This document shows, in pieces, positions 56,876-64,000 of a DNA stretch of 64,000 nucleotides; positions within the stretch are counted from its first letter, which is position 1, and the number at the start of each line of letters is the position of its first letter. The DNA is from Thauera sp. 2A1. Lineage in GTDB: Bacteria; Pseudomonadota; Gammaproteobacteria; Burkholderiales; Rhodocyclaceae. Position numbers and translations under genes: made by a program. The DNA is taken from NCBI RefSeq assembly GCF_009469595.2, contig NZ_SSXV01000013.1, positions 59,699-123,698 of the forward strand. The letters are read 5' to 3'. The notes beneath the pieces are model-generated. The model saw only the letters and a list, made by a program, of their open reading frames with translations, did no database searches and had not been told where the DNA came from.

Positions 56876-59626
56876 CTATTCTAATTCAACGGTGGAGCCC
56901 GCCGCAGGCAGCGGCAGCGTAAAGGAGAAAGTCGCACCCGCTGCCGAATTCGCCGACAGCCACAGGCGCCCGCCATGGTGCTCCACGATCTGCCGGCTGA
57001 TCGGCAGCCCCAGGCCGGTGCCTTGCGGGCGGGAGCGCTCATCGCCGCCCTGGCGGAACTTCTGGAAGATCACGTCCCCCAGCCCGGCCGGAATGCCGGG
57101 GCCGTTGTCGCCGACATCCACCCTCAACTCCTGCTCGCCGCCCGACAGCGCCACGCGCACCCGGCCTGCCCCCTGCGGCACGAACTTGGCCGCGTTGGAC
57201 AGCAGGTTGAGCACCACCTGCAGCAGGCGGTCGTGGTCGCCCTGCACCACCGGCGCCAGCGGCGGCAGCACCAGCTCGACTTCGACGCCACGGTCGCGGA
57301 ACATCTGGCCGGTAGCCTCCACCGCATGCTGCAACAGTTCGCGCATGTCAATGCCGGCGGTGTGCCACTCCGCGTGCCCCGACTCGATCTTCGCCATGTC
57401 GAGCACCTGATTGACGAGCCGCGTCAAGCGCTCGGTCTCCGACACGATGATGCCGAGGAAGCGCTGGCGATCGGCCAGGTCGATGCCCGGATCGTCGAGC
57501 AGCATCTCGGAGAAGGCGCGGATCGAGGTCAGGGGCGTACGCAGTTCATGGGTCACCGAGGACATGAAATCGTCCTTCAGGCGATCGAGCTCCTGCAGGC
57601 GTTCGTTGGCGGCCCTCAGCTCGGCCGTCGCCGCCTCCAGCGCACGCGACTTTTCCTCCAGCTTGCGCGAGTAAGCGCGCACCTGCGAAGCCTCGTCGAG
57701 GATGTCCATCACCTCGCCCAGGCCCAGCACTTCCTCCTGCACCACCGACGACACCATGACGCGCGCCGACGCGCTGCCAATGGCGCCGGCCAGCAGCGAT
57801 TCGGCGAAATGGACCAGCTCGGCATCGGCCTTCAGGTGCATCGCGTCGGGGACACCGTGGGCGCGCGCATAGCCGGCGAAGGCTTCTTCGGTGCGACGCT
57901 GGCCGAGGAAGCGCGCGACCAGCGGCATGAGGTCACGCACCTCGGCGCTGCCGCGCCAGAAGCTCGTCGGCAAGCCGTCTCCTCGCCGATGCACATCGAC
58001 GAACAGCATGCCCTGGCTTGCCTCGGCGCCGGACGGTGCGCGCAGCAGCGACACGAAGACGTAGCCGCCGATGTTCGCCAGCAGACTCCAGAACACCGCG
58101 TGGCTGATGTTGTCCAGCCCTTGCAGCCCGAACAGCGCTTCCGGCTTGAGCCAGCCCGCCCCGAACAGCCCCCGGTCGAGAAACGAGGGATCCAGCCAGC
58201 CGGATTTTGCGAACGAGGGCAGCAACAGCGTGTAGATCCACACCGCGAAGCCGCCGAGCAGGCCGGCGAGCGCACCCTCGCGGGTGCCGCCGCGCCAGTA
58301 CATGCCGCCCAGCATGGCCGGTGCGAACTGGGCGACCGCGGCAAAGCTGATGAGGCCGATGCTCACCAGCGCGTAGGCCTCGCCCGCGAGCCGGAAATAC
58401 ACATAACCGAGCAGCAGCACGACGATGATCGCGCCGCGCCGGATGCCGAGCAGCAAGCCGGTCAGGTCCCGCCGCGCGCCCAGCGCAAGGTGCCTGCTGC
58501 GCAGCAGGATCGGCATCACGAGGTCGTTGCAGACCATGGTCGACAAGGCGATCACCTCGACGATGACCATGCCGGTCGCAGCCGAAAGCCCGCCGACGAA
58601 CACCAGCAGCGCCAGCGCCATGTCGCCGTGCGCCAGCGGCAAGCTCAACACGAAGGTATCCGGATCCACGGCGCCGCGCCCGAAATGGAGCAAGCCACCG
58701 AGCGCGATCGGAATCACGAAGACGTTGATCGCCAGCAGATAGGCGGGAAAGGCCCAGGTCGCACGCCGCAGGTGAGCCTCGTTGACGTTCTCCACCACCG
58801 CGATCTGGAACTGCCGCGGCAGGAAGATCACCGACAGCATGGCCAGCAGGACGTGTGCGAACCAGCCGCCGTAGCCGAGCCGCTGCATGCCCTCCATCCC
58901 GAGCAGGCCGGCAACCTCCGGGTACGAAGCGGCCCGGGTGTAGAGATCGCCCACGCCGTCGTACACGATGTAGGTGACGTAGATGCCCACCGCGAGGAAG
59001 GCGAGCAGCTTCACCACCGACTCGAACGCGATCGCCGCGACCATGCCCTCATGGCGCTCCGTCGTGTCCAGATGCCGGGTGCCAAAGAGGATGGTGAACG
59101 CCGCCAGGGTCAGCGCGATGTACAGCGTGCCGTCGCTCCACCACCCTGGCAGCCCGGTCGGATGGAAGGCGGGGTCGTGATCGCCCACGAGCAGCGTATA
59201 GCCGCTGGCCACCGCCTTCAGTTGCAGCGCGATGTAGGGCACCGTCCCCACCACCGCGATGACGGTGACCAGCCCGCCCAGCACATGGCTCTTGCCGTAG
59301 CGTGAAGCGATGAAGTCGGCAATCGAGGTGATGCGGTAGCTGCGCGCGATGCGGATCATCTTCAGCATGACGAGCCAGGCCAGCGCAAACCCCAGCGTCG
59401 GACCGAGGTACACGGGCAGGAAACCGATGCCGCTGGACGCAGCCCGCCCGACGCTGCCGAAGTAGGTCCACGCGGTGCAATACACACCCAGCGACAGCGC
59501 GTACGTCCATGGGTTGTCGATGACGGAACGTCCCTCGTCCGCCCTGCGGTCGCCATGGTAGGCGACGGCGAACAGCACCAGCAGGTAAGCGAAAGACGCG
59601 CCGACGACCAGCCAGCTCGGCAGCAT
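56876..59626 (-). CDS. CrbS/CbrA-like sensor histidine kinase with a solute-symporter domain
   Basis: The 916-residue kinase starts with an SSS transporter domain of about 13 helices (residues 1-500), followed by a linker and coiled coil. The H-box is SSVTHELRTPLTSIRAFSEML near residue 690 and the N-box QVVLNLLSNAAKF near 808, with DNGPGIP and GTGLGLPIS in the ATPase. Such kinases couple substrate transport to signalling; CrbS controls acetyl-CoA synthetase in other proteobacteria and CbrA controls carbon use. ATG 59626 begins the conserved MLPSWLVVG. A TTG 15 bases upstream would overlap the previous gene. Confidence 0.9.
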   Translation of the reverse strand: MLPSWLVVGASFAYLLVLFAVAYHGDRRADEGRSVIDNPWTYALSLGVYCTAWTYFGSVGRAASSGIGFLPVYLGPTLGFALAWLVMLKMIRIARSYRITSIADFIASRYGKSHVLGGLVTVIAVVGTVPYIALQLKAVASGYTLLVGDHDPAFHPTGLPGWWSDGTLYIALTLAAFTILFGTRHLDTTERHEGMVAAIAFESVVKLLAFLAVGIYVTYIVYDGVGDLYTRAASYPEVAGLLGMEGMQRLGYGGWFAHVLLAMLSVIFLPRQFQIAVVENVNEAHLRRATWAFPAYLLAINVFVIPIALGGLLHFGRGAVDPDTFVLSLPLAHGDMALALLVFVGGLSAATGMVIVEVIALSTMVCNDLVMPILLRSRHLALGARRDLTGLLLGIRRGAIIVVLLLGYVYFRLAGEAYALVSIGLISFAAVAQFAPAMLGGMYWRGGTREGALAGLLGGFAVWIYTLLLPSFAKSGWLDPSFLDRGLFGAGWLKPEALFGLQGLDNISHAVFWSLLANIGGYVFVSLLRAPSGAEASQGMLFVDVHRRGDGLPTSFWRGSAEVRDLMPLVARFLGQRRTEEAFAGYARAHGVPDAMHLKADAELVHFAESLLAGAIGSASARVMVSSVVQEEVLGLGEVMDILDEASQVRAYSRKLEEKSRALEAATAELRAANERLQELDRLKDDFMSSVTHELRTPLTSIRAFSEMLLDDPGIDLADRQRFLGIIVSETERLTRLVNQVLDMAKIESGHAEWHTAGIDMRELLQHAVEATGQMFRDRGVEVELVLPPLAPVVQGDHDRLLQVVLNLLSNAAKFVPQGAGRVRVALSGGEQELRVDVGDNGPGIPAGLGDVIFQKFRQGGDERSRPQGTGLGLPISRQIVEHHGGRLWLSANSAAGATFSFTLPLPAAGSTVELE

Positions 59627-59637
59627 CGCGTCGCCGG

Positions 59638-59838
59638 TCAACGCGCACCCCGCTCGACGATCCAGGCGATGACCAGCACCAGACCGAACCAGACGGCAAA
59701 AAGGTAGATGTGCAGCAGCGGAATGCCGAACGGCCGTTCCGGCCGATCGAACAGGGAAAGCAGCGGAAAGTTGAGCAGCAGCACGCCGGCAATGAACACG
59801 GCGACCAGGCGCTGCCCTGCGAGACCCTTGCGCATCAT
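59638..59838 (-). CDS. Small two-helix membrane protein ahead of the symporter-kinase
   Basis: The 66-residue product has two hydrophobic helices, LVAVFIAGVLLLNFPLLSLF and LLHIYLFAVWFGLVLVIAWI, joined by a short basic loop (DRPERPFG). It ends in ERGAR. Two ATG codons at 59838 and 59835 follow GAGAGG. It lies directly ahead of the symporter-kinase gene, with a 12-bp gap, and similar small proteins often accompany SSS-type kinases or permeases. It may be an accessory subunit. Confidence 0.7.
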   Translation of the reverse strand: MMRKGLAGQRLVAVFIAGVLLLNFPLLSLFDRPERPFGIPLLHIYLFAVWFGLVLVIAWIVERGAR

Positions 59839-59878
59839 GTGCCTCTCATGATGACGACGGTTCTCCGAGTATAGCGGC

Positions 59879-59913
59879 AACGCCCACCCGCTCTTGAAGG
59901 CGGGTCGGGCGTT
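59879..59913. repeat. Imperfect hairpin ahead of the small membrane protein gene
   Basis: AACGCCCACCCGC and GCGGGTCGGGCGTT pair with one bulge around an eight-base loop. It lies about 40 bases upstream of the signalling genes, in the leader if transcription continues from acs. Confidence 0.4.
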
Positions 59914-59960
59914 CCGGATTCGGCGGACGCCGCTTGCGCGCGCCCAGTCTCCCCCAACGT

Positions 59961-59980
59961 GCCCGGCTACGTGGCCGGGC
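59961..59980. repeat. Hairpin in the acs/signalling intergenic space
   Basis: GCCCGGC and GCCGGGC form a perfect 7-bp stem around six bases. It is one of three hairpins in 150 bases between acs and the next gene. Confidence 0.4.
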
Positions 59981-60000
59981 CTTCTCCTGCAAACCGGAAG

Positions 60001-60030
60001 CGGGCCGGCGCGCGACTGCGCACCGGCCCG
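60001..60030 (-). terminator. Hairpin directly after acs
   Basis: CGGGCCGG and CCGGCCCG pair over 8 bp with further GC pairing inside the loop. It begins six bases beyond the acs stop, as expected of a terminator, but lacks a uridine tract. Confidence 0.5.
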
Positions 60031-60036
60031 GCACGA

Positions 60037-61998
60037 TCAGCCCTTGAGCTGCTCGAGGATGGCCGGGTTCTCCAGCGTCGAGGTGTCCTGCAGGATCTCC
60101 TCGCCCTTGGCCAGTTGGCGCAGCAGGCGACGCATGATCTTGCCGGAGCGGGTCTTCGGCAGATTCTCGCCGAAACGGATGTCCTTCGGCTTGGCGATCG
60201 GGCCGATCTCCTGGCCCACCCAGTTCTGCAGCTCCTTGACCATCGCCGCGGCGGCGTCGCCGGTCGGGCGCGCGCCCTTCAGCACCACGAAGGCCACGAT
60301 CGCCTCGCCGGTCAGGTCGTCCGGACGCCCCACCACCGCCGCCTCGGCCACCTTCTCGTGCGCCACAAGGGCGGACTCGATTTCCATCGTGCCCATGCGG
60401 TGACCGGAGACGTTCAGCACGTCGTCGATACGCCCGGTGATGGTGAAGTAGCCGGTATCCTTGTCGCGGATCGCGCCGTCACCCGCCAGGTACAGCTTGC
60501 CCTGGAAGTCGGCCGGATAGTAAGACTTCACGAAGCGGTCGGGATCGCCCCAGATGGTGCGGATCATCGCCGGCCACGGCTTCTTGACCACCAGGATGCC
60601 GCCCTGGCCCCAGGGCACTTCGGTACCGGTCTCATCGACCACCGCGGCCTGGATGCCCGGGAAAGGCAGCGTGCAGGAGCCCGGGATCAGCGGCGTGGCG
60701 CCCGGCATCGGCGTGATCATGTGCGCGCCGGTTTCGGTCTGCCAGAAGGTATCGACGATCGGGCAGCGGCTGCCACCGACGTTCTGGTAGTACCACTCCC
60801 AGGCTGCCGGGTTGATCGGCTCGCCCACCGAGCCCAGCAGGCGCAGGCTGGAGAGGTCGTACTTGGTCGGATGCACCGCCGGGTTGTTGTCGGCGGCCTT
60901 GATCAGCGAGCGGATCGCGGTCGGCGCGGTGTAGAAGATGCTGACCTTGTGGTCCTGGATCATCTTCCAGAAGCGGCCGGCGTCCGGATAGGTCGGCACG
61001 CCCTCGAACACGATCTCGGTCGCGCCGCACGCGAGCGGGCCGTAGGTGATGTAGGTGTGACCGGTAACCCAGCCGATGTCGGCGGTACACCAGAAGACGT
61101 CGTTCGGCTTGATGTCGAAGGTGTATTGCATCGACAGCACGGCCTGCAGCAGGTAGCCGCCGGACGAGTGCTGCACGCCCTTCGGCTTGCCGGTGGAGCC
61201 CGAGGTGTAGAGGATGAACAAAGGATGTTCGGCCTCGACCCACTCCGGCTCGCACACGTCGGACTGATTCGCGCAAGCGTCGTGGAACCAGGTATCACGG
61301 CCGGCGACGATGTTGCACTCACCGCCGGTACGCTTCACGACGACGACGTTCTTGACCGTGTCGCAGCCGCCCAGCGACAGCGCTTCGTCGGCGATCGGCT
61401 TCAGCGGCAGCGCTTTGCCACCGCGGTGCTGGCCATCGGAGGTGATCAGCGCGACGGCGCCGGCATCCTCGATACGATCGCGCAGCGCGTGCGCCGAGAA
61501 GCCGCCGAACACGATGGAGTGCGTCGCGCCGATACGGGCGCAGGCCTGCATGGCGACCACGCCTTCGATCGACATCGGCAGGTAGATGACGACTCGGTCG
61601 CCCTTCTTGACGCCCATGCCGCGCAGCGCGTTGGCAAACTTGCTGACGCGCGACAGCAGGTCCTTGTAGGTGACCCGGGTAACTTCGCCGTTATCGCCTT
61701 CGAAGATCAGCGCGACCTTGTCGCCCAGGCCGTTATTGACGTTGCGGTCGAGGCAGTTGTAGGAGACGTTCAGCTTGCCGTCGGCAAACCACTTGAAGAA
61801 CGGCGCGTTGCTCTCGTCCAGCACCTGGGTGAACGGCACCTTCCAGTCCAGCAACTCCTTGGCACGACGCCCCCAGAAGCCCTCGTAGTCATCCTCGGCT
61901 TCCTTGCACAGCGCCCGATAGCCTTCCATGCCCGACACTGCGGCATTCTTCACCGCCTCTTCCGAGGGGTTGTAAAAACGGACTTGCTCGTTGGACAT
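60037..61998 (-). CDS. acs: Acetyl-CoA synthetase
   Basis: The enzyme activates acetate to acetyl-CoA through an acetyl-adenylate. The 653 residues show the adenylate-forming motif [12 protein letters not shown] near residue 265. They also have the WWQTE-equivalent [12 protein letters not shown] and the C-terminal [12 protein letters not shown], whose lysine is the usual acetylation site. ATG 61998 has GAGAGG upstream; a GTG two codons earlier is possible. It heads the minus-strand block with the CrbS-like kinase, which fits acetate control. It is divergent from the fumarase gene. Confidence 0.96.
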   Translation of the reverse strand: MSNEQVRFYNPSEEAVKNAAVSGMEGYRALCKEAEDDYEGFWGRRAKELLDWKVPFTQVLDESNAPFFKWFADGKLNVSYNCLDRNVNNGLGDKVALIFEGDNGEVTRVTYKDLLSRVSKFANALRGMGVKKGDRVVIYLPMSIEGVVAMQACARIGATHSIVFGGFSAHALRDRIEDAGAVALITSDGQHRGGKALPLKPIADEALSLGGCDTVKNVVVVKRTGGECNIVAGRDTWFHDACANQSDVCEPEWVEAEHPLFILYTSGSTGKPKGVQHSSGGYLLQAVLSMQYTFDIKPNDVFWCTADIGWVTGHTYITYGPLACGATEIVFEGVPTYPDAGRFWKMIQDHKVSIFYTAPTAIRSLIKAADNNPAVHPTKYDLSSLRLLGSVGEPINPAAWEWYYQNVGGSRCPIVDTFWQTETGAHMITPMPGATPLIPGSCTLPFPGIQAAVVDETGTEVPWGQGGILVVKKPWPAMIRTIWGDPDRFVKSYYPADFQGKLYLAGDGAIRDKDTGYFTITGRIDDVLNVSGHRMGTMEIESALVAHEKVAEAAVVGRPDDLTGEAIVAFVVLKGARPTGDAAAAMVKELQNWVGQEIGPIAKPKDIRFGENLPKTRSGKIMRRLLRQLAKGEEILQDTSTLENPAILEQLKG

Positions 61999-62048
61999 GC
62001 TCACCTCTCCTCAACTGATCGAATGGTTGAAGTTGACCCTTGCGAGTC

Positions 62049-62066
62049 GGCCGGTTGAATCCGGCC
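62049..62066. repeat. Hairpin between acs and the fumarase gene
   Basis: GGCCGG and CCGGCC form a 6-bp stem around TTGAAT in the divergent promoter region, about 50 bases ahead of acs. It may be an operator or leader structure. No other firm promoter is seen, apart from a TAGAAT hexamer at 62192-62197 that could serve the fumarase gene. Confidence 0.35.
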
Positions 62067-62247
62067 TTTGAAAATCCAGCGCACCGCCGGCGATTGCCCG
62101 AGCCCGCTGATTCTGATGCCACCATTTAAGAATATCTATCTTACACAGGACTTACACGAGCAATCGTGCGACCTGCGCCTCCACCCGGTGCTAGAATTTC
62201 GGGTTGTTGCGGCATTCTGCCCCCATGTCATTCGGAGACCAAGCGCC

Positions 62248-63780
62248 ATGACCATCATTCGCGAAGACGACCTCATCCAGTCCGTGGCGGATGCCTTCCA
62301 GTACATCAGCTACTACCATCCGCTGGACTACATCAAGGCGCTCGGCGAAGCCTACGAGCGCGAGCAGAGCCCCGCCGCCAAGGACGCCATCGCGCAGATC
62401 CTCACCAATTCGCGCATGTCGGCCGAAGGCCACCGTCCGATCTGCCAGGATACCGGCATCGCCGTCGTGTTCCTCAAGGTGGGCATGGACGTGCAGTGGG
62501 ACGCGAAGATGAGCGTCCAGGAAATGGTCAACGAAGGCGTGCGCCGCGCCTACAACAATCCGGACAACAAGCTGCGCGCCTCGGTGCTGCTCGACCCCGC
62601 CGGCCGCCGCGCCAACAGCAAGGACAACACGCCGGCCGTAGTGCATTACGAGATCGTGCCGGGCGACCACGTCGAGGTGATCTGTGCGGCCAAGGGCGGC
62701 GGCTCCGAGAACAAATCGAAGATGGTCATGCTCAACCCGTCCGACTCCATCGTGGACTGGGTACTCAAGACGGTGCCGACCATGGGCGCCGGCTGGTGCC
62801 CGCCGGGCATCCTCGGCATCGGCATCGGCGGCACGCCGGAGAAGGCGATGCTGCTCGCCAAGGAATCGCTGATGGCGCCGGTCGACATCCACGAGCTGCG
62901 CGAGAAGGCCGCCTCCGGCGCGACGCTCACCCGCGTCGAGGAACTGCGCCTCGAGCTCATGGACAAGGTCAACGCGCTGGGCATCGGCGCGCAGGGCCTG
63001 GGGGGTCTCACCACCGTGCTCGACGTCAAGATCATGGACTACCCGACGCACGCCGCATCGCTGCCGGTGGCGATGATCCCGAACTGCGCCGCGACCCGCC
63101 ATGTGCACTTCCATCTCGACGGTTCGGGCCCCGCGAAGCTCGATACGCCGAAGCTCGAGGACTGGCCGCAGGTCACCTGGAAGCCCGACACCAACGTTGC
63201 CACCCGCGTCAATCTCGACACCCTCACCAAGGAAGAAGTCGCTTCCTGGAAGCCGGGCCAGATCCTGCTGCTCAACGGCAAGATGCTCACCGGACGCGAC
63301 GCCGCGCACAAGCGCATCCAGGACATGCTGGCCAAGGGCGAGAAGCTGCCGGTGGACTTCACCAACCGCGTCATCTACTACGTCGGCCCGGTGGACCCGG
63401 TGCGTGACGAGGTCGTCGGCCCCGCCGGCCCCACCACCGCCACGCGCATGGACAAGTTCACCCGCATGATGCTCGAGCAGACCGGCCTCATCTCGATGAT
63501 CGGCAAGTCCGAGCGCGGCCCGGTCGCCATCGAGGCGATCAAGGACAACAAGTCGGCCTACCTGATGGCGGTCGGCGGCGCGGCCTACCTGGTGTCGAAG
63601 GCGATCAAGGAAGCAAAGGTCGTCGGCTTCGCCGACCTCGGCATGGAAGCGATCTACGAGTTCACCGTGCAGGACATGCCGGTGACGGTCGCGGTCGACT
63701 CCAATGGCACCAGCGTACACAACACCGGCCCGAAGGAGTGGCAGGCAAAGATCGGCAAGATTCCCGTCGCCGTCGCCTGA
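62248..63780 (+). CDS. Class I (iron-sulfur) fumarate hydratase
   Basis: The enzyme interconverts fumarate and malate with an oxygen-sensitive [4Fe-4S] cluster. The 510-residue single chain joins the alpha part (residues 1-280) and the beta part (about 290-510). Candidate cluster cysteines lie in HRPICQDTG, in GAGWCPPGILGIGIGG and in IPNCAATRHVHFH. The beta part has TNRVIYYVGPVDP and GPTTATRMDKF. GGAG precedes ATG 62248. It resembles the FumA/FumB group; which paralogue it represents cannot be said. Confidence 0.94.
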   Translation: MTIIREDDLIQSVADAFQYISYYHPLDYIKALGEAYEREQSPAAKDAIAQILTNSRMSAEGHRPICQDTGIAVVFLKVGMDVQWDAKMSVQEMVNEGVRRAYNNPDNKLRASVLLDPAGRRANSKDNTPAVVHYEIVPGDHVEVICAAKGGGSENKSKMVMLNPSDSIVDWVLKTVPTMGAGWCPPGILGIGIGGTPEKAMLLAKESLMAPVDIHELREKAASGATLTRVEELRLELMDKVNALGIGAQGLGGLTTVLDVKIMDYPTHAASLPVAMIPNCAATRHVHFHLDGSGPAKLDTPKLEDWPQVTWKPDTNVATRVNLDTLTKEEVASWKPGQILLLNGKMLTGRDAAHKRIQDMLAKGEKLPVDFTNRVIYYVGPVDPVRDEVVGPAGPTTATRMDKFTRMMLEQTGLISMIGKSERGPVAIEAIKDNKSAYLMAVGGAAYLVSKAIKEAKVVGFADLGMEAIYEFTVQDMPVTVAVDSNGTSVHNTGPKEWQAKIGKIPVAVA

Positions 63781-63801
63781 TCATCCCCCCTCAACACCCG
63801 C

Positions 63802-63834
63802 AAGCCCGGCAAGTTCGATCTGCCGGGCTTTTTT
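63802..63834 (+). terminator. Rho-independent terminator of the fumarase gene
   Basis: AAGCCCGGCA and TGCCGGGCTT form a perfect 10-bp stem around nine bases, followed by a run of six T. This is the clearest terminator in the window. Confidence 0.9.
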
Positions 63835-63875
63835 GCGCCCGGTGTGGCAGCGGACCTGGCCGCGATCGATTCTGT

Positions 63876-64000
63876 ATCGAGTAGGGGACGGGGTCACCCC
63901 CGTCGCCCTCTCACACCACCGTACGTGCGGTTCCGCATACGGCGGTTCATGAAAGACACTGGAGCCGTCGCGTCGTATCGAGCAGCGACACCAGACCCAA
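63876..64000 (-). mobile_element. 3' end of a group II intron (domains V and VI), running off the right edge
   Basis: On the minus strand bases 63948-63914 form a domain V-like hairpin. The stem CCGTATGCGG / CCGCACGTACGG has an internal AAC and the flanking GAACCG and GTGGTG, as in many bacterial group II introns. After a linker, GACGGGG and CCCCGTC pair in a domain VI-like hairpin, and the intron would end near CTACTCGAT at about 63876. The remaining bases to 64000 probably belong to the end of the intron-encoded reverse transcriptase, but no conserved motif is left to prove it. The intron lies just after the fumarase terminator, in the opposite orientation. Confidence 0.65.

Overview
This 64 kb window looks like chromosome from a denitrifying betaproteobacterium of the Rhodocyclales, close to Thauera, Azoarcus or Aromatoleum. 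The evidence is the high GC content, a cytochrome cd1 nitrite reductase gene (nirS) beside a heme d1 methyltransferase gene, a fused indolepyruvate:ferredoxin oxidoreductase, a C4-dicarboxylate/aspartate utilisation cluster, and betaproteobacterial gene order around guaAB, ratA/rnfH and smpB. No tRNA, rRNA or CRISPR array was recognised.

Layout. 1-1943: nirS (cut by the left edge) diverges from nirE/cobA, with a candidate FNR/DNR box between them. 1991-6812: fused indolepyruvate oxidoreductase and 4-hydroxyphenylpyruvate dioxygenase (aromatic amino acid breakdown). 6813-21105: an accessory segment. It holds an AT-rich stretch with a small lysine-rich ORF, a pentapeptide-repeat protein with a TIR-like Rossmannoid C-terminal region, a FitAB-type toxin-antitoxin pair, and one tightly packed minus-strand operon. 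That operon runs regulator > hsdM > hsdS > darT > darG > hsdR > YgjP-like metallopeptidase, so a DNA ADP-ribosyltransferase toxin/antitoxin is embedded inside a type I restriction-modification operon. A perfect 8-bp-arm palindrome lies at its front.

21106-30681: an ABC-2 exporter, a CopD-like membrane protein, a DctB/DctD-type two-component system, a TSUP transporter, dctA and aspA. A well-matched sigma-54 promoter and a candidate enhancer lie ahead of aspA, so the DctD-type protein is a good candidate activator of aspA-dctA. 30682-36745: a DUF99 protein, a gene remnant, guaA, guaB, a DUF4124 protein, rnfH, ratA and smpB. 36749-45959: selO, a YejABE-like peptide importer without a visible ATPase gene, fabI and ppiD. 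46118-49441: a large MASE1/CHASE/GGDEF/EAL c-di-GMP protein. 49507-52158: clpB with a textbook sigma-32 promoter.

52183-61998: an acetate-related signalling block on the minus strand. In transcription order it contains acs, a small membrane protein, a CrbS/CbrA-like symporter-kinase, a receiver-only response regulator, a membrane-anchored sensor-like protein fused to a DnaQ exonuclease, and a VC_2705-family solute:sodium symporter. 62248-63834: class I fumarase with a clear terminator. 63876-64000: the 3' end (domains V and VI) of a group II intron running out of the right edge.

The best leads for new biology are the restriction/DarTG/peptidase operon, the pentapeptide-Rossmannoid protein, the sensor-exonuclease fusion inside the acetate-switch-like block, and the sigma-54 control of aspA-dctA.
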